10,635 bases of DNA from Pseudomonadota bacterium (GTDB lineage Bacteria > Pseudomonadota > Alphaproteobacteria > UBA828 > JAPUJA01): contig JAPUJA010000322.1 in NCBI GenBank assembly GCA_027296525.1, positions 1 through 10,635 on the forward strand, read 5' to 3'. Below the pieces are notes generated by a model. It was not told the origin of the DNA and did not search any database. It worked only from the letters and a program-made list of their open reading frames with translations. Position numbers and translations under genes: made by a program. Shown here one piece after another: positions 5,849 to 10,635 of the stretch. Position 1 is the first letter of the stretch, and every line of letters starts with the position of its first letter.

Positions 5849-7048
5849 ATGCCGATCCACCCCGAGATCGAAAAACTCCATGACGAGATGACGGCGTGGC
5901 GTCATGACATCCACGCCCGCCCCGAGACGGCCTTCGAGGAGGTCGAGACCGCCGCCTTCGTCGCCGAGCGGCTCAACGGCTTCGGGCTCGATGAAGTCCA
6001 TACGGAGATCGCCAAGACGGGCGTGGTCGGGGTGATCCACGGCACGGAAAGCGCGCCGGGCGAGGGCCGGGCTGTCGGGCTTCGGGCGGACATGGACGCG
6101 CTCCATATCGAGGAGCTCAACGATCTTCCCTACCGTTCGCAGAACCCCGGCAAGATGCATGCCTGCGGGCATGACGGCCACACCACCATGCTGCTCGGCG
6201 CCGCAAAGCACTTGGCGCGCACGCGCAACTTCGCCGGCACCGTCTATGTGATCTTTCAACCGGCCGAGGAAAACGAAGGCGGCGGGCGCGTGATGGTCGA
6301 GGAAGGGCTCTTCGAACGCTTCCCCATGCGCTCCGTCTTCGGCATGCATAATTGGCCGGGCCTGGAGCTCGGGCGAATGGCGGTGCGCGAAGGACCGATG
6401 CTCGCGGCGTTCGATCTCTTTGAGATCATCGTCTCGGGCCAAGGCGCGCACGCGGCGATGCCGCATCTGGGGACCGACCCCATCGTGACCGGGGCCCAAC
6501 TCGTCCAGGCGTTGCAGACGATCGTCTCGCGCGCCACCGATCCCCTCGATTCGGCGGTGGTCTCGGTCACGCAGTTCCACGGCGGCGATACCTGGAACGT
6601 CATCCCGGAGCGGGCGAGCTTACGCGGAACCTGCCGCTCTTTCCGGCCCGAGGTCCAGGATCTGATCGAAGAACGCCTCCGTCTGATCGCCGATGCCGTC
6701 TCAAAGGCCGCGGGCGCAAGCGCCGAGGTCCGCTATGAACGGCGCTATCCGGCCACGATCAACAGCGCGCCCGAGACCGCCGAGGCCGCCGGGGCAGCCA
6801 GCGAGGTCGTGGGCGAGGCGAACCTCGAGCGCGACCCCAGCCCGACCATGGGTTCAGAGGATTTCGCCTTCATGCTCGAAGCGAAGGCCGGATGCTATAT
6901 TCTCCTCGGCAATGGTCCCGGCACGGGCGGCTGCATGCTGCACAACCCCCGTTACGACTTCAACGACGCGGCCCTCGTCATCGGCGCGAGCTATTGGGTT
7001 CGCCTCGCCGAAAGGCTGCTGCCCGAGGACGCCGGGACAAGCGCTTGA
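5849..7048 (+). CDS. M20D-family amidohydrolase / N-acyl amino acid hydrolase (hippurate hydrolase-like)
   Basis: This is a 399-aa metal-dependent hydrolase of the M20D group (hippurate hydrolase, aminoacylase, IAA-amino acid hydrolase), which cleaves N-acyl amino acids or related amides to an acid plus an amino acid. All expected metal-site elements are visible: Cys106 and His108 in MHACGHDGH (103-111), the catalytic/ligand pair Glu140-Glu141 in PAEENEGGG, His167 in GMHNWPG, and His365 in MLHNPRYDFND. The dimerisation domain carries GQGAHAAMPHLGTDP (198-211) and GDTWNVIP (246-253). GSEDFAFM (335-342) is the C-terminal motif. There is no signal peptide, so it is cytoplasmic. Length is normal. 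It is spaced 57 bp behind oxidoreductase copy 2. In this setting it may release the free amine that the flavoenzymes oxidise; that link is inferred, and the acyl group is unknown. Confidence 0.94.
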   Translation: MPIHPEIEKLHDEMTAWRHDIHARPETAFEEVETAAFVAERLNGFGLDEVHTEIAKTGVVGVIHGTESAPGEGRAVGLRADMDALHIEELNDLPYRSQNPGKMHACGHDGHTTMLLGAAKHLARTRNFAGTVYVIFQPAEENEGGGRVMVEEGLFERFPMRSVFGMHNWPGLELGRMAVREGPMLAAFDLFEIIVSGQGAHAAMPHLGTDPIVTGAQLVQALQTIVSRATDPLDSAVVSVTQFHGGDTWNVIPERASLRGTCRSFRPEVQDLIEERLRLIADAVSKAAGASAEVRYERRYPATINSAPETAEAAGAASEVVGEANLERDPSPTMGSEDFAFMLEAKAGCYILLGNGPGTGGCMLHNPRYDFNDAALVIGASYWVRLAERLLPEDAGTSA

Positions 7049-7121
7049 CGTCGTGGAGCCCTTTCCCGAGCGGGGGCGACGATATAGGTTCTAGCCCGGA
7101 TTAAACGAAAAGGGATTCGAG

Positions 7122-7568
7122 ATGCACAAAAACGTGGCGGAAACGCTTTTGGGGGCCGCGGTGATCGCGGCCGCGGCCGGCTTCGGCGTGTTTGCCTACA
7201 CCCGAAGCAACATTGAAACCATCAGTGGTTATGTGGTTGAGGCGAACTTCACCCGCGTCGACGGGCTCGTCTTAGGAAGTGATGTGAAGATCGGAGGAAT
7301 CAAGATCGGTTCCGTCATTACCCAAGAACTCAATCCCACAACCTATCAGGCCGTTGTCCGCATGAGCATCGACCCCAAATACGCGCTGCCGGTCGATTCC
7401 TCGGCCGCCGTCATCAGCGATGGCTTACTTGGCGGCAAGTACCTGTCGGTCGAGCCGGGCGGTGCCGAGGAGATGATTGAGCCGAATGGCCGTATCCAAT
7501 ACACCCAGAGCTCGGTCAACATCGAGGAATTGCTCGGCCGCTTCATGTTCAGCACGAAGGAGCCGTAA
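7122..7568 (+). CDS. mlaD: MlaD, outer-membrane lipid asymmetry maintenance protein (MCE domain)
   Basis: This is a 148-aa inner-membrane-anchored periplasmic MCE protein. In the Mla system MlaD hexamers bind phospholipid and sit on the MlaE/MlaF/MlaB ABC transporter, keeping phospholipid out of the outer leaflet of the outer membrane. Visible are a short cytoplasmic N-terminus, one membrane helix (about residues 7-26), and an MCE domain (about 38-114) with ANFTRVDGLVLGSDVKIGGI (41-60) and DGLLGGKYLSVEPGG (100-114). The C-terminal helix SVNIEELLGRFMF (131-143) matches the hydrophobic tail that lines the MlaD pore. AGGG lies 7 nt before the ATG. It is shorter than the 183-aa E. coli protein, as is usual in alphaproteobacteria. 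No mlaE, mlaF or mlaB adjoin it here, so they must lie elsewhere. The gene is first in a plus-strand group with the next two. Confidence 0.93.
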   Translation: MHKNVAETLLGAAVIAAAAGFGVFAYTRSNIETISGYVVEANFTRVDGLVLGSDVKIGGIKIGSVITQELNPTTYQAVVRMSIDPKYALPVDSSAAVISDGLLGGKYLSVEPGGAEEMIEPNGRIQYTQSSVNIEELLGRFMFSTKEP

Positions 7569-7637
7569 GCGCGGGTGCCGCGCGCGCCGCGTTCCGAAGC
7601 AAGGGGTTCCGCGCCGGCCCAGGAGTAAATTCGAGGC

Positions 7638-7868
7638 ATGAAATCATCATCGGCCAACGCCTTCTCGCAGATCCGCTGGCTTCAGCCGGACGGTAAACCG
7701 CTCTCATGCCTCGAGAAGCTAAAAGTTTTGAACGAGAACCTCGAAGAGATACAGGAAATGTGTCAGGAGGCGCTGGAAGACGCCGTGCTCATCGGTTGCG
7801 ACCAGGCCCAGGTTCGGGAGGTTCTCGAAAGCGTCGTGAAAAATCTAAAAACGCCTTTCAAGGAATGA
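7638..7868 (+). CDS. Small conserved-looking protein of unknown function, between mlaD and the DUF2155 gene
   Basis: This is a 76-aa acidic, mostly helical protein that I do not recognise as a named family. It opens with IRWLQPDGKPLSCLEKLKVL and continues with NENLEEIQEMCQEALEDAVL, a likely amphipathic helix or short coiled coil. Cys24, Cys42 and Cys54 are present. There is no signal peptide or membrane helix, so it should be cytosolic. AGGAG lies at 7621-7625, rather far from the ATG, and GAGG at 7633-7636 lies very close; both are imperfect. The composition is protein-like, unlike the arginine-rich frames that overlap it. Its stop overlaps the ATG of the DUF2155 gene (ATGA at 7865-7868), which indicates translational coupling and strongly supports both genes. 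I am fairly sure it is a real gene, with unknown function. Confidence 0.7.
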   Translation: MKSSSANAFSQIRWLQPDGKPLSCLEKLKVLNENLEEIQEMCQEALEDAVLIGCDQAQVREVLESVVKNLKTPFKE

Positions 7869-8263
7869 GCGCCGCACGCGCAGTTCTCCTCGCGCTTCTG
7901 TTCGTCATGCTCTCGGTTGTGGCGTCCGTCGCCCAGGCGGGGCATGTGGTCGCGCGGCTTCAGGCGCTCGACAAGGTGACGGCCCGCATTTCGGAGATCG
8001 AGACGCCTCTGGACGTGCTCGTCCGATTCGGCGGGCTTGGGATCATCGTCCGCAGCTGTCATAAGACGCCCCCCGAAGAGCCTCCGGAGAGCACGGCGTT
8101 CATCGAAATCTGGGAGATCAAACCGGGCGAACAGGCGGCCCAAATCTATGGCGGCTGGATGTTCGCCTCGAGCCCAGGGCTTTCCGCCCTCGAGCACCCG
8201 GTTTACGACGTCTGGGTGCTCGAGTGCGTTCCGCACGCTCCGGCGGCCTCGCCCGACGAATAA
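7865..8263 (+). CDS. DUF2155-domain secreted protein
   Basis: This is a 132-aa exported protein of the DUF2155 family, whose function is unknown. A signal peptide covers residues 1-25 (ARAVLLALLFVMLSVVASVA core, cleavage after AQA). The family hallmarks are LQALDKVTARISEIETPLD (32-50), VRFGGLGIIVRSC (53-65), PPEEPPESTAFIEIWE (69-84) and GGWMFASSPGLSALEHPVYD (96-115), then VWVLEC. Cys65 and Cys121 are the only cysteines and may form a disulfide in the periplasm. The ATG overlaps the stop of the preceding gene, and AAGGA lies immediately before it, too close for normal initiation, so re-initiation after the upstream gene is likely. The last 61 bp overlap the 3' end of aat on the other strand. 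Position between mlaD and aat/accC/accB matches common alphaproteobacterial synteny. Confidence 0.92.
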   Translation: MSAARAVLLALLFVMLSVVASVAQAGHVVARLQALDKVTARISEIETPLDVLVRFGGLGIIVRSCHKTPPEEPPESTAFIEIWEIKPGEQAAQIYGGWMFASSPGLSALEHPVYDVWVLECVPHAPAASPDE

Positions 8264-8880
8264 AAATTCGCCGTCGTCTCGAGAGCCTCGCGCAGCAGAG
8301 CGCGATAGTCCGCCCGCGGGAGTTCCACGGCGCCGAACTGACGCAGGTGGGATGTCATGAACTGGACGTCTAAGAGACGATATCCCCCGGCGCACAGGCG
8401 CTTGTGAAGATGGACGAGTGCCACCTTGCTCGCGTCACGCTCACGGCTGAACATGCTTTCACCAAAGAACGCACCGCCCAGCGCGAGCCCGTAAAGACCG
8501 CCGACCAGACGCTCCTCCCTCCAGCACTCGACACTGTGGACGTGTCCCGCCTCATGCAGCGCGGTATAGAGTTTGACGATCTGGGCGTTGATCCAGGTTT
8601 CTTGGCGTTGCTCACCGAGCACCGCGCAAGCCCGGATGACCGCCGGAAAATTCGTGTCGATTCGGACCTCGAAGCGGTCGGCGCGCACGGTGCGCTTCAA
8701 CCGGCGCGACACGTGGAAGCGATCCAAAGGAAAGACCGTGCGCCAATCCGGATCGATCCAGTAGAGCTTGGGGTCCCAGCGGCTTTCAGCCATCGGGAAT
8801 ACGCCGCTTGCATAGGCGCGCAGGATTAACTCAGGCGTCAGCGACCGAACGGCTTGCTTGACTTTTATCGCCCCCTGCAA
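8203..8880 (-). CDS. aat: Leucyl/phenylalanyl-tRNA--protein transferase
   Basis: Aat transfers Leu or Phe from aminoacyl-tRNA to N-terminal Lys/Arg residues, creating N-degrons for ClpS/ClpAP. The family is clear from LTPELILRAYASGVFPMAES (residues 14-33), FPLDRFHVSRRLKRTVR (50-66), ETWINAQIVKLYTALHEAGH (94-113), SVECW (116-120), GGLYGLALGGAFFGESMFS (127-145), ASKVALVHL (150-158) and DVQFMTSHLRQFGA (171-184). The start is uncertain. No ATG lies near the expected N-terminus; the TTG at 8880 has GGAG 7 nt upstream and gives 225 aa, with 50 bp overlap with accC. The ATG at 8916 is in frame (237 aa) but overlaps accC by 86 bp and has a weaker site. The C-terminal 20 residues (SSGEAAGACGTH and on) look non-family and are the part overlapping the DUF2155 gene on the opposite strand. 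It is probably co-transcribed with accBC. Confidence 0.92.
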   Translation of the reverse strand: MQGAIKVKQAVRSLTPELILRAYASGVFPMAESRWDPKLYWIDPDWRTVFPLDRFHVSRRLKRTVRADRFEVRIDTNFPAVIRACAVLGEQRQETWINAQIVKLYTALHEAGHVHSVECWREERLVGGLYGLALGGAFFGESMFSRERDASKVALVHLHKRLCAGGYRLLDVQFMTSHLRQFGAVELPRADYRALLREALETTANFYSSGEAAGACGTHSSTQTS

Positions 8881-10207
8881 CGAATCGCTCCAACCAGCGG
8901 GTGTCGTAAACGCCATTCACGAAATCCGGATTCGCGATGAGACGCAAATGCAACGGGATTGAGGTTTCAACCCCCGTAATCACATATTCTTCGAGCGCGC
9001 GGCGAAGCCGCATCAGGCACTCGTTCCGGCTTGCGCCATGCACGATCACCTTCGCAATCATGCTATCATAATAAGGTGGGATCGTATAACCGGCATAGAG
9101 CGCCGAATCGACGCGCACCCCAAGCCCTCCCGGCGCGTGATAGCCCTCGATCCGACCCGGCGATGGCACGAAGGTTTCCGGGTTCTCGGCGTTGATGCGG
9201 CATTCGATCGCGTGCCCCGAAAAGGCGATGTCTCCCTGCGCGTAGCCGAGCGGAGTCCCGGAGGCGATACGGATCTGCTCGCGCACGAGGTCGATCCCGG
9301 TCACCATTTCGGTCACGGGATGCTCGACCTGAAGCCGCGTGTTCATTTCGATGAAATAGAACGCGCTGCCGGTATAAAGATATTCCACCGTGCCGACGCC
9401 CCGATACCCCAAGGCGCGGATTGCCTGAGCCGACTGTTCCCCGATCTCGACCCGCTCGTCGTCGTTGAGCGCTGGTGACGGCGACTCCTCGAGAACCTTT
9501 TGATGGCGCCGTTGGAGCGAGCAGTCCCGCTCGCCCAGATGAATCACATTGCCGATCCCATCGGCCAGGATCTGCACCTCGATGTGACGAACCCCGTCGA
9601 AGTATTTCTCGATATAGAGGATGTCGCTGGCAAAGCTCGCCTGAGCCTCGGCCCGCGCGCCCGCCAGCGCCTGAGGAAGCTGGTCCGAATCATGGACGAT
9701 CTTCATGCCCCGCCCACCGCCTCCGGCCGCGGCCTTGACGAGCACCGGATAACCGATCTCGGATGCGATCCGGGCCGCTTCCGCATCGCTCCGCACGGGC
9801 GCGTCGCCGCCGGGCACGACGGGCAACCCGGCGCGCTTCATCGTCGCCTTCGCCTCGATCTTATCGCCCATGAGCCGGATGTGTCTCACGCTCGGCCCGA
9901 TGAAGGTGAAACCATGCTCCTCGACGATCAAGGCGAAATTCGCATTCTCCGAAAGAAAGCCGTAACCGGGATGCACGGCGTCGGCGTTGGTGATTTCCGC
10001 CGCCGCGATGATCGCCGGAATGTTCAAATAGCTTTCGCCCGGCGGCGGCGGCCCGAGACACACGCTCTCATCCGCGAGGCGCACATGCATGGCCTCCGAA
10101 TCCGCCGTCGAGTGCACGGCCACCGTATGGATCCCGAGCTCGCGGCAGGCCCGGTGAATCCTCAGGGCGATCTCGCCCCGGTTGGCGATGAGAACCTTGT
10201 CGAACAT
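8831..10207 (-). CDS. accC: Acetyl-CoA carboxylase biotin carboxylase subunit
   Basis: AccC carboxylates biotin on AccB with ATP and bicarbonate, the first half-reaction of fatty acid synthesis. The 458-aa protein is full length (E. coli 449). It starts FDKVLIANRGEIALRIHRAC. The ATP-grasp domain shows Lys116 (GDKIEAK), Lys159 (VLVKAAAGGGGRGMKIV, 156-171), His209, ERDCSLQRRHQKVLEESPSP (227-246), Glu276, and FIEMNTRLQVEHPVTEM (285-301) with Glu287, Arg291 and Glu295. Arg337 (IECRINAENP) completes the active site. The C-terminal tail after residue 445 is slightly longer than usual. It starts 8 bp after the accB stop. A GGGGG run abuts the ATG but there is no well-spaced Shine-Dalgarno, so coupling to accB is likely. 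Downstream it overlaps aat. Confidence 0.97.
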   Translation of the reverse strand: MFDKVLIANRGEIALRIHRACRELGIHTVAVHSTADSEAMHVRLADESVCLGPPPPGESYLNIPAIIAAAEITNADAVHPGYGFLSENANFALIVEEHGFTFIGPSVRHIRLMGDKIEAKATMKRAGLPVVPGGDAPVRSDAEAARIASEIGYPVLVKAAAGGGGRGMKIVHDSDQLPQALAGARAEAQASFASDILYIEKYFDGVRHIEVQILADGIGNVIHLGERDCSLQRRHQKVLEESPSPALNDDERVEIGEQSAQAIRALGYRGVGTVEYLYTGSAFYFIEMNTRLQVEHPVTEMVTGIDLVREQIRIASGTPLGYAQGDIAFSGHAIECRINAENPETFVPSPGRIEGYHAPGGLGVRVDSALYAGYTIPPYYDSMIAKVIVHGASRNECLMRLRRALEEYVITGVETSIPLHLRLIANPDFVNGVYDTRWLERFVAGGDKSQASRSVADA

Positions 10208-10215
10208 CCCCCGGC

Positions 10216-10635
10216 TTATTGAAGAAGGAGCAAAACTTCCCCGTATTCGACGGGCGCTCCGTTTTCCACAAAAATCTGGGTGACCGTCCCGGTCCGCGGC
10301 GCGCGAATCGGATTCATGGTCTTCATCGCCTCGACGATGAAGAGCGTCTGCCCCTCGCTCACCTGATCGCCGACCCCGACGAAAGCCGGCGCCTCGGGCT
10401 CAGGCCCGAGATAGACGGTTCCCACCATCGGCGAGGTAACGGCCCCCGGATGCGCGCCATCGACCGGCGGCGCCTCCTTCGGCGCCGGGCGCGGCGTGAC
10501 GTCTTCTTCGTCGATCCCGATCTCGGAAATGGGCATGCGCGAACGCGCCGGCGATACGGCCGCCGCGACCGCGGCGGGCTGGCGTGCAACCCGTATGTGC
10601 CGGTCGCCATCGGCAACTTCGATTTCGGTGAGCCC
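10216..10635 (-). CDS. accB: Acetyl-CoA carboxylase biotin carboxyl carrier protein (partial; N-terminus outside window)
   Basis: This is the C-terminal 139 residues of AccB, the biotin carrier shared by AccC and AccA/AccD. It enters from the right edge in frame as GLTEIEVADGDRHIRVARQP, typical of the family's N-terminal region just before the linker. An Ala/Pro-rich flexible linker follows, then the biotinyl domain. SPMVGTVYLGPEPEAPAF is the first strand pair with the thumb, and VEAMKTMNPIRAP holds the biotinylated lysine (codon 10321-10323). The domain ends VEYGEVLLLLQ. An internal ATG at 10536 exists but would drop conserved family sequence, so it is not the start. It leads the minus-strand group accB-accC-aat; its promoter is outside the window. 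Confidence 0.95.
   Translation of the reverse strand, partial: GLTEIEVADGDRHIRVARQPAAVAAAVSPARSRMPISEIGIDEEDVTPRPAPKEAPPVDGAHPGAVTSPMVGTVYLGPEPEAPAFVGVGDQVSEGQTLFIVEAMKTMNPIRAPRTGTVTQIFVENGAPVEYGEVLLLLQ

Noticed and set aside
5788..5883. A 31-codon frame starting MRIIVVGV with ATGA overlap to the stop of oxidoreductase copy 2
   Set aside because: The first residues resemble a Rossmann strand, but the rest (Arg/Pro/Asp-rich) does not, and it runs into the M20 gene, which has its own good ribosome binding site. Probably chance.
7045..7088. TTGACG (7045-7050) and GATATAGG (7081-7088) as a promoter for mlaD
   Set aside because: The two hexamers are more than 30 bp apart, and 17 bp from TTGACG there is no -10-like sequence. 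The TTGACG also overlaps the stop of the amidohydrolase gene.

Overview
The window is GC-rich, gene-dense DNA from what is probably an alphaproteobacterium of Rhodospirillales or Rhizobiales type. This rests mainly on the right-hand block: mlaD, a DUF2155 gene, aat, accC and accB sit together as in many genomes of those orders. The genus cannot be told from the sequence alone.

Left part (1-1916, minus strand): the distal end of a branched-chain-amino-acid-type (HAAT/Liv) ABC importer operon. In transcription order it has the LivG-like ATPase (1161-1916), the LivF-like ATPase (443-1168, overlapping LivG by 8 bp) and the start of a periplasmic substrate-binding protein (1-427, cut by the window edge). 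No permease gene is visible; these genes may lie beyond position 1. The LivF-like protein has arginine in place of the Walker A lysine.

Middle (2082-7048, mostly plus strand): a gene for an FAD-dependent oxidoreductase of the DAO/PuuB type starts divergently from the importer operon, behind a good sigma-70-like promoter and a strong ribosome binding site. A close paralogue follows at 4346-5791. Between them, on the minus strand, is a small MerR-type HTH gene (3597-3959). Then comes an M20D metal-dependent amidohydrolase/aminoacylase (5849-7048). Together with the importer this looks like a catabolic locus: import of an amino-acid-like or acylated/amide compound, hydrolysis by the M20 enzyme, and flavin-dependent oxidation of the amine. 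The substrate is unknown and the grouping is inference.

Right part (7122-10635): a conserved envelope and lipid block. On the plus strand are mlaD, a 76-codon gene of unknown function, and a secreted DUF2155 protein whose ATG overlaps the preceding stop. Converging on it from the minus strand are accB (5' end outside the window), accC and aat. The 3' ends of aat and the DUF2155 gene overlap by 61 bp.

There are no rRNA or tRNA genes, CRISPR arrays, insertion sequences or phage genes that I can see. The most unusual points are the Walker A substitution in LivF, the duplicated oxidoreductase pair with blocks of near-identical DNA, a 15-bp tandem repeat expanded in only one of the two copies, and the 61-bp convergent coding overlap.
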